The translations under genes and the position numbers were made by a program. Below the pieces are notes generated by a model. The model saw only the letters and a list, made by a program, of their open reading frames with translations. It made no database searches and was not told where the DNA came from. From CALBZG01 sp964486295 (GTDB lineage: Bacteria > Bacillota > Clostridia > Peptostreptococcales > Anaerovoracaceae), in NCBI GenBank assembly GCA_964486295.1, contig CAZAMF010000010.1, forward strand, positions 1 to 64,000: a stretch of DNA of 64,000 bases, written 5' to 3'. This document shows positions 17,860 to 26,470 of the stretch, piece by piece; position 1 is the stretch's first letter, and every line of letters starts with the position of its first letter.

Positions 17860-19113
17860 TTATCTTAGGATTATTTTGTCCGGGAAAGGCACCCGCCGCA
17901 TGACATTCCACATTTTATCGATATAAGCTGTTGTGTAGACCTGTTCGATATCATGGTATAAATAGGATCCTTTTTCTGTAACTTCATAACCATTGCCTTT
18001 TCTCCTGACCAGCCCGGCCTTCTGTGCAAGGCAGAGTTCCGGCCCAAACATTTTTCCAAGCGGCACACCGACAATCTTTTCGAATCGATCACTATCGACA
18101 TTCATCGAGTAAGCCCCCCAGAACAGATAGTACACAGCCCGCTGACGTCTTGTAAACTGCAAGGTCAGAGATGTGGGCAGCCGGCCTTCGTTCACCCGCG
18201 CGATATACCCATCGATGGAGAATGTGTTTATCTTAAAGCTCGCGCTGAGAAGTGATGTGGCGGACACGCCGAATCCCAAAAACGAATCCCGGGTTATCGA
18301 TGAGTATTTTTTTGTGCCGGGCTTGGCGAATGTCCATACCGAAGTCCTCTCAATATTGATTTGCCTGCAAAAGCGATTCAGATTCTTCAGCATTTGCTTT
18401 TTCACTCTTTTAGACATCGGTTTATACTCGTTGTTCGCAAATGTGAAGTCAATGAACGGGTAGGTAGAGACCTGCGTAGCCCCGCATGCGAATGCGGTTT
18501 TTATATCATCTTCCAGGATTTTATCAGTCTGCCCCGGGATCGCAAAAATCAAATCGACATCGATGGCGTCAAATCCAAAAGAGGCTGCGAGTTTGATCTT
18601 TTCCTCGAATGACGTTACACTTCTTCCAAGTTTACCCAGGCATTCCCCGTTAAAAGACTGGATCCCCAAACTCACCATCGTAACTCCGGCAGCTTTTAAT
18701 TTTCCCAGATTTTCCTCTGTGATGTCGCTGGGATGAAGTTCGACCCCTACTCCCTCTGATATGATAAAATACTTTTTCAATCGATCGATGATGTCCTTCA
18801 GGTCATCCATCATCATGGCCGGTGTTCCTCCACCAAAATAAAGGCTCGTTGCGATCTTGCGATCCTTCATGTTTCTACATGCAATATCTATTTCTTTCAG
18901 CAGTGCAATTTTATAGTCAACCGCTCTCTGCTTGTTATATATTTCTTTGCAGTAAGGGCAAAAGCTGCAAAGGGATCTGCAAAATGGTATATGAACATAC
19001 AGCCCCAGGTCATCAAGGTCTTCAAATTTCAAATCGTTCGTATATCTTCCCCGGAAAACAAAAGGCTTAAAGGAACGTGTAAGCATGATCCTCATGAAAG
19101 ATGGCAGCAACAT
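17860..19113 (-). CDS. HemW-like radical SAM protein
   Basis: The N-terminal third holds LGLYVHIPFCRSLCSFCPYC, whose CxxxCxxC binds the SAM [4Fe-4S] cluster, then LYFGGGTPAMM and MVSLGIQSFN. These are typical of the HemN/HemW (coproporphyrinogen oxidase-like) group. The C-terminus is a HemW-like helical domain. HemW proteins are haem chaperones rather than oxidases, and the true substrate here is unknown. The ATG at 19113 is chosen because GGAGGT sits 7 bases upstream; a longer frame would run into the SHOCT gene. It probably forms an operon with that gene. Confidence 0.83.
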   Translation of the reverse strand: MLLPSFMRIMLTRSFKPFVFRGRYTNDLKFEDLDDLGLYVHIPFCRSLCSFCPYCKEIYNKQRAVDYKIALLKEIDIACRNMKDRKIATSLYFGGGTPAMMMDDLKDIIDRLKKYFIISEGVGVELHPSDITEENLGKLKAAGVTMVSLGIQSFNGECLGKLGRSVTSFEEKIKLAASFGFDAIDVDLIFAIPGQTDKILEDDIKTAFACGATQVSTYPFIDFTFANNEYKPMSKRVKKQMLKNLNRFCRQINIERTSVWTFAKPGTKKYSSITRDSFLGFGVSATSLLSASFKINTFSIDGYIARVNEGRLPTSLTLQFTRRQRAVYYLFWGAYSMNVDSDRFEKIVGVPLGKMFGPELCLAQKAGLVRRKGNGYEVTEKGSYLYHDIEQVYTTAYIDKMWNVMRRVPFPDKIILR

Positions 19114-19147
19114 AAAAAACACCTCCAATATGCTTGCAATCGGGTTT

Positions 19148-19429
19148 TCACTGCAGATCTGACATTCTCTTCCTAAATTCTTTTGCGTCAATTTTACCTT
19201 GCGCATATCTTCTGCGGGCAATCGCTATTGCCGGATCCTTTTTATCTCTAGTACGGCCGGTATCCGGAATATATTTTTTTGCCATTCTGGCAACGATTAC
19301 CAAGGCAGCAGTCCAGAAAGTAAGATACATCGTCATGGATACAATACCCACCCGCCAGTTTTTATCCTGATCCGATGATTGTTTAATCCCCCTGAAAAAG
19401 CGGCTGTTCTGCTCATAAAACGGATGCAT
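19148..19429 (-). CDS. small SHOCT-domain membrane protein
   Basis: A 93-residue protein with one hydrophobic helix (residues about 28-48) and a C-terminal SHOCT motif, AIARRRYAQGKIDAKEFRKR. SHOCT is a short helical motif common at the ends of small bacterial membrane proteins, with no fixed function. GGAGGT precedes the ATG at 19429. The HemW-like gene starts 34 bases after its stop. Confidence 0.85.
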   Translation of the reverse strand: MHPFYEQNSRFFRGIKQSSDQDKNWRVGIVSMTMYLTFWTAALVIVARMAKKYIPDTGRTRDKKDPAIAIARRRYAQGKIDAKEFRKRMSDLQ

Positions 19430-19441
19430 AACAATACCTCC

Positions 19442-19772
19442 ATATATAAAATAATAAACTATGAGTTATGTATACCCATTATTGAATGATGCACCTTTAG
19501 AATATTTTTTTGAGGTTCAGTGTCAATGGTTGGGGCGTGGACAAAACCTAATACTGCATGAATGTTTTTCACACAAATTTACAAGAATATATCAAAAATC
19601 CTTGATGCAACAATAAGGTGCAGACTCGCCGCCATTCTTGATAGAGAGACATGTTTAAAGACTCACAGCAAGAAAATGAGCAGATGAAAGCCCATTAATC
19701 AGCATTTTCTTGTTAAAAAATGAACTTTACAAAATAATTTGAAATATTAACTGTCAAAAGATTTCTGCTTTA
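19442..19772. other. non-coding stretch upstream of the AOR operon
   Basis: No gene seen. The left end is the divergent upstream region of the SHOCT gene. TTTAGAATAT at about 19497-19506 resembles the reverse of the ATATTCTAACA element found near three other Mo genes. An inverted repeat, AACTGTCAA (19749-19757) and TTGACAGTT (19773-19781), runs into the -35 box of the AOR promoter. Confidence 0.5.
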
Positions 19773-19801
19773 TTGACAGTTCAAATCCTTGAAGCTATAA
19801 T
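19773..19801 (+). promoter_or_regulatory. consensus promoter of the AOR operon
   Basis: Perfect TTGACA (19773-19778), 17 bases, and perfect TATAAT (19796-19801). The predicted transcript begins near 19808, just before the Moco-type riboswitch. The -35 box lies inside the right arm of a 9-bp inverted repeat, so a repressor could also act here. Confidence 0.88.
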
Positions 19802-19819
19802 AAGGTTAAATTAATAAGT

Positions 19820-19997
19820 AACTCCGAGCTTCGCATGACACCCGCTTGCCGGCGAAGCCGTAAAGGTAACAGGAGCGATCTTGCTGCCCGCCATTGTGCA
19901 AAGGAGGATCCACACCATCAAGGTGTAGTTTTGACTATGCTTTTCGTCTGATTTGGGGTACCGTTCCACGGACTCCGTGGAGCAGACCGGAAAGCAA
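19820..19997 (+). promoter_or_regulatory. Moco (molybdenum/tungsten cofactor) riboswitch
   Basis: The aptamer shows CTCCGA (19822-19827), a 7-bp stem GCTTCGC/GCGAAGC (19828-19834, 19852-19858), then the conserved AAAGGTAACAGGAGCGAT, TTGCTGCCCGCC and GCAAAGGAGGATCC tracts. These match my memory of the Rfam Moco RNA motif (RF01055). A hairpin ACACC/GGTGT follows at 19912-19926, then a long hairpin of TGCTTT..GTCTG with CAGAC..AAAGCA (to about 19996). The ribosome site GGAGGG is at 20008. It controls a W/Mo enzyme operon, so it senses Moco or Tuco. The expression mechanism is not clear, since no U-tract follows. Confidence 0.9.
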
Positions 19998-20022
19998 CAA
20001 GTAGAATGGAGGGTTGCGGAAT

Positions 20023-20409
20023 ATGAAAAGACTTAAGTTCGAAAAAGCGAAATGCATAGGCTGCCAGCTTTGCGCCCAGATATGCTCCGCTAAAAAAGAA
20101 GGGGTGATATGTCCTACCAAAGCAAGGATAGACATTGAAACCTCATATGATGATGGTAAACTGGTTTACCATGACAACTATTGTATCCTCTGCGGTATAT
20201 GTGAGAAGAATTGCCCGACCGGAGCGATCAAGATGGACGAATACATCGAAGTTGACCCGGCTCTTTGCACCGCCTGCGGCATCTGCGTAGAAAAATGCCC
20301 AAAGCATGTGGTGAAGATCAGAGAAGAAGTGGCCGTGATATGCGACACTTGCAAAGGCGATCCGAATTGCGTGAAGGTTTGTCCACAGCACGCACTTACA
20401 TTTAAATAG
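20023..20409 (+). CDS. polyferredoxin (4Fe-4S) subunit next to AOR
   Basis: A 129-residue protein with Cys motifs for about three or four [4Fe-4S] clusters: CIGCQLCAQIC, CILCGICEKNC followed by P, CTACGICVEKC followed by P, and a C-terminal CDTCKGDPNCVKVCP. It should pass electrons between the AOR in the next gene and ferredoxin or another acceptor. The ATG at 20023 is 9 bases after GGAGGG, and is preferred to a TTG at 20014 that touches the ribosome site. It is the first gene after the riboswitch; AOR follows after 16 bases. Confidence 0.92.
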   Translation: MKRLKFEKAKCIGCQLCAQICSAKKEGVICPTKARIDIETSYDDGKLVYHDNYCILCGICEKNCPTGAIKMDEYIEVDPALCTACGICVEKCPKHVVKIREEVAVICDTCKGDPNCVKVCPQHALTFK

Positions 20410-20425
20410 AGAGGAGGCGATAGTA

Positions 20426-22195
20426 ATGACCATGACAGGTTATCAGAATAATGTTTTAAGAGTAGATCTAACCGCGGGGAAGTCAGCAGCTGAACCTCTT
20501 CGCATGGACTTCGCGGAAAAATATATCGGCCAAAAAGGGCTGGCCATCAGGTATCTTTACGAGGAACTGACGCCGGGGATCGACCCGCTGGGCCCTGAAA
20601 ATAAATTGCTGTTTACCACCGGACCGTTCACCGGAACCGGAGTGCCATGCTCGGGCAAACTGTCCGTTGCGGCAAAATCTCCTGCAACCGGCACCATCAA
20701 CGACTGCTCTATCGGTGGACATACCGCCAATAAAATCAAATACGCCGGATACGACATGCTGATTTTCGAAGGAAAAGCCGCTGAACCATGCATCGTCGTC
20801 ATCAATAATGATAAAGTGACCATTGAACCTGCCGGCGATCTCTGGGGCAAAGGCGCTCATGAAGCCGAAACCATCCTTCAGAAACGTTTTGGTACGGACT
20901 ACGGATTCCTGGTTATCGGCCCTGCGGGAGAAAACCTCGTGACCATGTCCTGCATCAACTCAGACTATTACAGACAGGCCGGCCGTGGCGGTATCGGCGC
21001 CGTAATGGGCTCAAAAAATCTAAAAGCAGTTTGCATCAGAGGCACAGGATGTGTCAAAGTCGCAAACATCGAACCATTCACTGAAAAAATGATCAATTAT
21101 CTGCAGGAAAACGTGCTTCAGGGCGATAATACCTACGTGTTCGATACTGGGACCACGGCTTTCCTGGAAGCTTGCAACGATGGAGGAATCCTTCCAAAAC
21201 GGAACTTCAGCGATACCACAGACGAAAAATGGACCGAATACAACGGGGAAGTGCTGCTTAGCAAGCTTGCCGGCAAACGCGGATGCGGAAGCTGCGGACT
21301 TGGATGCGGCAACTTCATTAAGTGGGAAGACGCGATCATTGAAGGTCCTGAATATGAATCCATCGCAGTAGCCGGCCCGAACGCCGACGTCAGCGATCCG
21401 TATGCGATCCTGAAGTACAACGAGGTGGCGGATGATATGGGTCTTGACACCATCAGTGCCGGGGACGTGATCATCTGGGCCATGGAAATGACCGAAAAGG
21501 GCATCCACGATTTCGGCATCCGATTCGGTGAAGCTGAAAAAATGAGAGAATATCTCAAGCTAATTGCCCACCGTGAAGGCGTAGGAGCCGATCTGGCCCT
21601 GGGCGTCAAAAAAGCTTCGGAGAAATTTGGCGGGACTGACTTCGCAATGCACTGTAAAGGACTGGAATATCCTCAATACGAACCGCGCGGCTCCTGGGGC
21701 ATGTCCATGGCCTATGCCGTTTCAGACAGGGGCGCCTGCCACATGAGGGCATACGCACCGAATGAAGAAGTATTCGCAGCTTCCATTCCTCCATATACCT
21801 CAGAGGGTAAAGGCGAAATGGTCTATGGCCTTGCAGAGTACAATGCAGTCAAGTTCTCGCTTTGCATCTGCGACTTCTGGGCAACATTAACCTACGATAT
21901 CATGGCGGACCTGATGACAGAAGTCACAGGCAAGGAATGGACAACCGACGATATGTCAACTGTCGGACGCCGTGTTATAAATATCGCCCGTGCATTCAAC
22001 CAGAGAGAAGGGTTCAACCGCAAAGACGATACTGTACCAAAGAGAGTCGTTAAGGAAGCACTCAAGAGCGGCCCGGCGGCAGGCCAGGTCATTCCGGAAG
22101 AGGCATTTAACGATATGCTCGATCAATACTATTCGGTAATGGGTTGGGATAAAAATGGCATGATGCCTGAAGACCTGATTTCGAGCCTATTGTAG
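20426..22195 (+). CDS. aor: aldehyde:ferredoxin oxidoreductase (tungsten/molybdenum)
   Basis: A 589-residue member of the AOR family, which oxidises aldehydes to acids with ferredoxin, or reduces acids in reverse, using a bis-pterin W (or Mo) cofactor and one [4Fe-4S] cluster. Visible are the N-terminal GYQNNVLRVDLTAGK and KYIGQKGLAIRYL, the pterin-binding RQAGRGGIGAVMGSKNLKA, the cluster Cys set CGSCGLGCG and a distant Cys in KFSLCICDFW. Substrate preference within the family cannot be read. It is in an operon with a polyferredoxin and a MoaD-like protein, behind a Moco riboswitch. Confidence 0.94.
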   Translation: MTMTGYQNNVLRVDLTAGKSAAEPLRMDFAEKYIGQKGLAIRYLYEELTPGIDPLGPENKLLFTTGPFTGTGVPCSGKLSVAAKSPATGTINDCSIGGHTANKIKYAGYDMLIFEGKAAEPCIVVINNDKVTIEPAGDLWGKGAHEAETILQKRFGTDYGFLVIGPAGENLVTMSCINSDYYRQAGRGGIGAVMGSKNLKAVCIRGTGCVKVANIEPFTEKMINYLQENVLQGDNTYVFDTGTTAFLEACNDGGILPKRNFSDTTDEKWTEYNGEVLLSKLAGKRGCGSCGLGCGNFIKWEDAIIEGPEYESIAVAGPNADVSDPYAILKYNEVADDMGLDTISAGDVIIWAMEMTEKGIHDFGIRFGEAEKMREYLKLIAHREGVGADLALGVKKASEKFGGTDFAMHCKGLEYPQYEPRGSWGMSMAYAVSDRGACHMRAYAPNEEVFAASIPPYTSEGKGEMVYGLAEYNAVKFSLCICDFWATLTYDIMADLMTEVTGKEWTTDDMSTVGRRVINIARAFNQREGFNRKDDTVPKRVVKEALKSGPAAGQVIPEEAFNDMLDQYYSVMGWDKNGMMPEDLISSLL

Positions 22196-22215
22196 GCGAT
22201 ATAAGTGGAGAGAAC

Positions 22216-22455
22216 GTGAAAATCAGAATCTTACTCAGAGGCACATTGCCAAAATATTGGAATGGCGAGAAAGAACGTATAACAGAGGTGGCCGAGGGCT
22301 CGACTTGTGCTGAGACTCTCAAGGCTGAAGGTCTCGACTACCTTGAAATACCACGCTTCGGATTCGTAGCCGTCAATGGTCAGAAGGTCATGATGGATCA
22401 TGTCCTGCATGACGGAGATGAGCTGAAAGCATATTCCAAAATATCCGGTGGCTGA
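22216..22455 (+). CDS. MoaD/ThiS-family sulfur carrier
   Basis: A 79-residue ubiquitin-like protein that ends in the required Gly-Gly. The beta-grasp pattern is seen, with FVAVNGQKV and HDGDELKAYSKISGG. In pterin cofactor synthesis the C-terminal thiocarboxylate supplies the dithiolene sulfurs; members next to AOR genes are thought to be dedicated to the tungsten cofactor. The start is GTG at 22216 after GGAGAG, 20 bases from the AOR stop. Confidence 0.88.
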   Translation: MKIRILLRGTLPKYWNGEKERITEVAEGSTCAETLKAEGLDYLEIPRFGFVAVNGQKVMMDHVLHDGDELKAYSKISGG

Positions 22456-22494
22456 GAACCCGGGTAGCAGTAATATTCCCAATATTATTCCTTA

Positions 22495-22531
22495 AAAGAG
22501 GCCGTACCAATTGGAGTGGTACGGCCTCTTT
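22495..22531. terminator. bidirectional terminator between AOR and mod/moe operons
   Basis: Perfect 14-bp stem AAAGAGGCCGTACC / GGTACGGCCTCTTT with a 9-base loop. The convergent genes (MoaD-like, MoeA-like) both end here. Confidence 0.93.
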
Positions 22532-22535
22532 ATAT

Positions 22536-23555
22536 CTAAGCGCGGCCAAACCCGCAATTCGGGAACGTGCAATCCTTACAATTCAGGCAGAGACCGCCAT
22601 GCGCCAGCTTTTTGATTTCGCCCCGGGAAGGAACTTCACCGGCCAGGATCCTTGGAACGATCAGGTCGAACACGCTGGCGCGGCTGTACATGACACAGCC
22701 CGGAAGACCAACAACTGGGATGTTACCGATATAGGCCAGCATGAACATAGCCCCCGGCAGTACCGGAGCACCGTATGTGACAATGTGGCCGCCGGCTTTT
22801 CTGATACCGGAAGGGGTCCGGTCGTCAGGATCTACAGACATTCCGCCGGTAACACCAACGACGTCAACGCCTTCCTCAATGAGCGTTTTAATGCAATCAG
22901 CAATCATTTCCTCATCATCGTCCGCGAACAGCTGCTTCACCACTGTGCTGCCGAGCTCTCCGAACTTTCTCACCAGAACCGGGCCGAACGCATCCTTGAT
23001 TTTACCGGAATACACTTCGCTGCCTGTGGTTACCACACCAATTTTCAAATTCTTCAGCGGCTTCACCTGGATCAGCACGCCTTCCTTGCAAACTGCTTCG
23101 GCACCCTTGACGACGGCTTCGTTGACAAACAGAGGGATCACTCTTGTGCCGGCCAGCTTATCTCCGGCTTTCACAAGACGGTTTTCATGGATCGTTGCAA
23201 ACATGATTTCATCTTGATCGATCAGTCTGGCGAGCATTTCGGTATTGACCTTCAAGAGACCGTCATAAGCGGCCACGATCTCAACTTTGCCCTCTCCAGG
23301 TCCAACAAGAGTCACGCCCGGGCCGCTGGCCGCTGTGGCAATACGCATCGCCGCATCATCTTCATGAACGTCCTGATCGTCCTTCTCGACGACGAACAGA
23401 TGCTTTTTGCCCATCGACAGCAATAAAGAGATATCCTCTTCTTTGATCACATGACCTTTTTTGAACTTCGGGCCCTTGTATTCACCCGGAATGATCTGAG
23501 TCAGGTCATGGGCCAGTACGGTTCCGACGGCTTTCTCCACTTCGATTTCTTTCAT
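22536..23555 (-). CDS. MoeA-like molybdopterin-binding protein with Cys-rich tail
   Basis: This 339-residue protein has a MoaB/Mog-type molybdopterin-binding domain (KIGVVTTGSEVYSGKI, GVDVVGVTGGMSVDPDDRTP, VLPGAMFMLAYIGNIPVVGLPGC). Its N-terminal part is shorter than in MoeA (usually about 400 residues). It ends in CLNCKDCTFPNCGFG, four Cys that could bind a metal or cluster. It probably acts in Mo/W insertion or as a pterin-binding chaperone. The ATG overlaps the stop of the preceding NTP-transferase gene by four bases. Last gene of the mod/moe operon. Confidence 0.85.
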   Translation of the reverse strand: MKEIEVEKAVGTVLAHDLTQIIPGEYKGPKFKKGHVIKEEDISLLLSMGKKHLFVVEKDDQDVHEDDAAMRIATAASGPGVTLVGPGEGKVEIVAAYDGLLKVNTEMLARLIDQDEIMFATIHENRLVKAGDKLAGTRVIPLFVNEAVVKGAEAVCKEGVLIQVKPLKNLKIGVVTTGSEVYSGKIKDAFGPVLVRKFGELGSTVVKQLFADDDEEMIADCIKTLIEEGVDVVGVTGGMSVDPDDRTPSGIRKAGGHIVTYGAPVLPGAMFMLAYIGNIPVVGLPGCVMYSRASVFDLIVPRILAGEVPSRGEIKKLAHGGLCLNCKDCTFPNCGFGRA

Positions 23556-24889
23556 GATTTGTTTTCCTTTCCGCTTTCGGTTTTTATCCTGTAATCCAGA
23601 TTGGTGATTGAGCCTCTTGGCACATCGAATGTCTCCATGGCCTCCAGATCATAACCCAATAGGTTGCAGATGATCACTTTGATCACGCCCCGATGGGCTA
23701 CTATGATAATATCGTTATCGGCTTTGCCTTCAAGACAGGCGCTTTTCACCAGTTTTTTCAGTTTTTTCATGACCCGATACTGAAGATCATAGAAATTTTC
23801 ATCATCGTGGCCTCGCTTATAAATCAGCTTATTTTGTCCACGTTTTTCATATTCCTCCGGAAATTCCGCTTTCACTTCAGATATAAATCTGCCGTCCCAG
23901 TCGCCGAGGCTCATTTCCCGGAATTCGGGAACCTTGATGATCTCAGGCTTGTAACCGTCGGCAGCCAGTCCCAGCGTCGTTTTTATGATTTCGGCGGACT
24001 CGGAAGCCCGGACCAGGTCGCTGGTATAAATTACGTCGGTCAATGGCTTCAACTCAGCCAGCTCCTGCCCGGAGACGAAAGCGTCATGCCGGCCGTCTGT
24101 GCTCAGAGGAACATCCGTCTGCCCGAGAAAAATCTTTTCCGTATGCTGCTCAGTACGCCCGTGCCGGATCAGCAATATCCTCCCCCTGAAATCTTGAGAG
24201 AAATCCGACGATTGCTGATACTCCAGGATCTCCTGATAGCCTGCCGGTGTATCCATATCCAGGACCACTGCTTCGTCCTGAACCTCCAGCCTGTATAGTC
24301 TGCCGAGATCATCATATTTTCCGGTTATCGCTTTGAGGCCGCCATCTCCGGTATAATCCAGTATTTCCGGCCAATAAACTTTTGGGATCCAGAGAGGGTG
24401 CCCCTTTTTCCCTCTATAGCATGGCGCGATAAAATTCTCCGGCCTCAGGCGGGCTTCATCGTACAAAAGAGCAAGGTGTTCAGGCCGGATAAGCGGGTAA
24501 TCCACCGGCAAGAGAAAAATTCCGTCCCAAGCGTCGCAGGAAGCATCTTGCGCACCGTCCGGCCTGCCGGCGCATTCGACGGATTCGGCTATAATAGCAC
24601 GGATCCCGGTTTTGATCGAAGAAAACATCCCTTTGTCAAAATCCGAATTATAGGCTTCCTTGATGATGACAGGAGGCTGTTGCGCATTGATTTCCGCGAT
24701 CAAACGGCTTAAAGGCTCCCGGTTGTGTCCGGTGACTACAACGATTTCAGATATTCCGGCATTGATGAATGCGTCAATCAGGTTTTCAATGGCGCTTTTA
24801 CTGCCCACCGGAAGCAGCGGCTTGAATTCTCCCATACGGGAAGAATATCCGGCTGCCAGTATCACCGCAGCCGCTTTTTTATTTTCCAT
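23552..24889 (-). CDS. MobA/MocA-like NTP transferase fused to histidine phosphatase
   Basis: Residues 1 to about 225 are a MobA/MocA-type nucleotidyltransferase: AAVILAAGYSSRMGEFKPLLP is the nucleotide site, and LLPVDYPL the metal-binding Asp region. MocA makes molybdopterin cytosine dinucleotide for hydroxylases. From about residue 230 a phosphoglycerate-mutase-like histidine phosphatase begins with LLIRHGRTEQH and later HRGVIKVI. A comparable two-domain family is known from DVU_1551-type loci. The phosphatase substrate is unknown. It overlaps both neighbours by a few bases, so it is tightly co-translated with XdhC and the MoeA-like protein. Confidence 0.88.
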   Translation of the reverse strand: MENKKAAAVILAAGYSSRMGEFKPLLPVGSKSAIENLIDAFINAGISEIVVVTGHNREPLSRLIAEINAQQPPVIIKEAYNSDFDKGMFSSIKTGIRAIIAESVECAGRPDGAQDASCDAWDGIFLLPVDYPLIRPEHLALLYDEARLRPENFIAPCYRGKKGHPLWIPKVYWPEILDYTGDGGLKAITGKYDDLGRLYRLEVQDEAVVLDMDTPAGYQEILEYQQSSDFSQDFRGRILLIRHGRTEQHTEKIFLGQTDVPLSTDGRHDAFVSGQELAELKPLTDVIYTSDLVRASESAEIIKTTLGLAADGYKPEIIKVPEFREMSLGDWDGRFISEVKAEFPEEYEKRGQNKLIYKRGHDDENFYDLQYRVMKKLKKLVKSACLEGKADNDIIIVAHRGVIKVIICNLLGYDLEAMETFDVPRGSITNLDYRIKTESGKENKS

Positions 24890-25700
24890 AGCCGGCTCTC
24901 ACTTGGATCATTTCCGCGGCAACGCTGATGGCGATTTCTTCTGGGGTCTCTGCATGGATCTCCAGCCCGATAGGACTATATACTTTGTCCAGCTCCTCCC
25001 GGGTGAAGCCTTCCTGGTCCTGTAACAGTTTCATACCCACAGCCACTTTCTTTTTGCTGCCGATCATGCCGATATAGGCGTGAGGCGCCCGGAGAGCTTG
25101 CTTTAGTACATCATAGTCGCCGGCATGCCCGCGGGTAACGATGATGATGTAGCTGTCCAGGTCGGTTTCGATATCCTTATAAGCTTCCCGGAAGCTGTCC
25201 AGAACGATGACTTCATCCGCTTCGGGAAATCGTTCACGGCTGGCGTATTCCTCACGGTCATCCAGTACAACGGTTTGAAAACCGACATGCCTGAGCACGG
25301 GTTCCAGAGCGAGGCCCACATGGCCAGCACCGAAGATATACGCCTTGGTTTTCAGATTGAATTCATATAAAAAGCTTCCCGGGTTCGTTGCATCGATATA
25401 TTCGATGCTGATGTCGACATCTCCGCCGCATCTCATATCCAGACTGTTTTCCTCACCGGGCTGCAGACGGAAATGATAAATGAATGACTGCTTTGTATCA
25501 AACGCGGCCATAGCCAGTTTTTCGGTCTCCAGTTCCAACAGACCGCCGCCCACAGTGCCGGCCTTTGTGCCATCCTTCATCATCAGGAGCCACGCGCCTT
25601 TCTTTCTTGGAGCCGACCCGGATGTGTCAACCACCTTGGCAATGACAAAATCCTCTCCCTTTTCGATCAGATCCTTGGCATAATATACTGCTTTGCTCAT
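24879..25700 (-). CDS. XdhC/CoxI family maturation protein
   Basis: A 273-residue protein with the N-terminal XdhC motif VVDTSGSAPRKKGAWLLM and GTVGGGLLE, and a C-terminal Rossmann-type domain that starts with AYIFGAGHVGLALEP and ends with IGLEIHAETPEEIAISVAAE. XdhC proteins bind Moco, protect it and help sulfurate it before insertion into xanthine-dehydrogenase-family enzymes. This fits the hydroxylases elsewhere in the window. Its end overlaps the next gene by 11 bases. Confidence 0.93.
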   Translation of the reverse strand: MSKAVYYAKDLIEKGEDFVIAKVVDTSGSAPRKKGAWLLMMKDGTKAGTVGGGLLELETEKLAMAAFDTKQSFIYHFRLQPGEENSLDMRCGGDVDISIEYIDATNPGSFLYEFNLKTKAYIFGAGHVGLALEPVLRHVGFQTVVLDDREEYASRERFPEADEVIVLDSFREAYKDIETDLDSYIIIVTRGHAGDYDVLKQALRAPHAYIGMIGSKKKVAVGMKLLQDQEGFTREELDKVYSPIGLEIHAETPEEIAISVAAEMIQVRAGYGK

Positions 25701-25768
25701 TCTTATCCCCCTATTAAATAGTTGATATTTCGGTTACCTTGTACTTCATGATATGAACAACCTGTGTT

Positions 25769-26470
25769 TCATGAAACGATCCTGCCATCCTTCATCCTGA
25801 TGACAAAATCGCCGAACATCCTGCTCTCTTCTTCGTTATGTGTGATGAGTATCGTAGGTATCATGAAATTTCTCTTAAAAATGCGAAACTCTTCATATAC
25901 GATCTCTTTGGTATCCTGATCCAACGCCGAAAACGGCTCGTCCAGCAGCAAAAGCTTCGGCCTGGTGACGATAGCCCTGGCCAGCGCTACTCTCTGCTTC
26001 TCTCCGCCTGAGATCTCACCGGGACGCCGGTCCTTCAGATGACTGATCCCGAAAGTCTCCATGATATAACCGGAATATTCCACGAGCTCGCGAAACGCCG
26101 CTTTGCCATGGTGTTCTGCCTTGTTCCGGAGACCGTAGTGGATATTTTCACCCACCGTCATATTCGGAAAAAGAACATAGTGCTGAAATACATATCCCAG
26201 ATTCCGGTTCCGTACCGGGATATTGATTTCCGCCTTGGCTTTTTCGCTCGATCCTATTTCGGAAACTGAGCCCGGGCGCATGAAAAGGGTGATGCCGTCG
26301 ACGATCACTTCACCGGTATCAGGCACAACAAGGCCCGCGATACAATTGATCAGGGTCGTTTTCCCTGCGCCGGACTCCCCCTGGATCACCAGCGTCCCCT
26401 GATCAAAACCGTACTCAGCATCTATCGTAAACCTATCCAGTTTTTTTACTATTTTAAAGCTTGTTTTCAT
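25769..26470 (-). CDS. modC: molybdate/tungstate ABC transporter ATP-binding protein
   Basis: An ABC ATPase with Walker A GESGAGKTT, Q-loop YVFQHYVLFPNMTV, signature ISGGEKQRVALARAI and Walker B LLLLDEPFSALD. It is about 234 residues, so the C-terminal Mop/TOBE domain of classical ModC is missing. It is placed directly after modB, and its start lies within the end of that gene. I choose the ATG at 26470; an in-frame ATG at 26479 is also possible. Neither has a strong ribosome site, which fits coupling to modB. Confidence 0.9.
   Translation of the reverse strand: MKTSFKIVKKLDRFTIDAEYGFDQGTLVIQGESGAGKTTLINCIAGLVVPDTGEVIVDGITLFMRPGSVSEIGSSEKAKAEINIPVRNRNLGYVFQHYVLFPNMTVGENIHYGLRNKAEHHGKAAFRELVEYSGYIMETFGISHLKDRRPGEISGGEKQRVALARAIVTRPKLLLLDEPFSALDQDTKEIVYEEFRIFKRNFMIPTILITHNEEESRMFGDFVIRMKDGRIVS

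Noticed and set aside
18990..19221. Longer start for the HemW-like gene at 19221
   Set aside because: It would overlap the SHOCT gene by over 70 bases. The ATG at 19113 has a perfect GGAGGT at the right distance.
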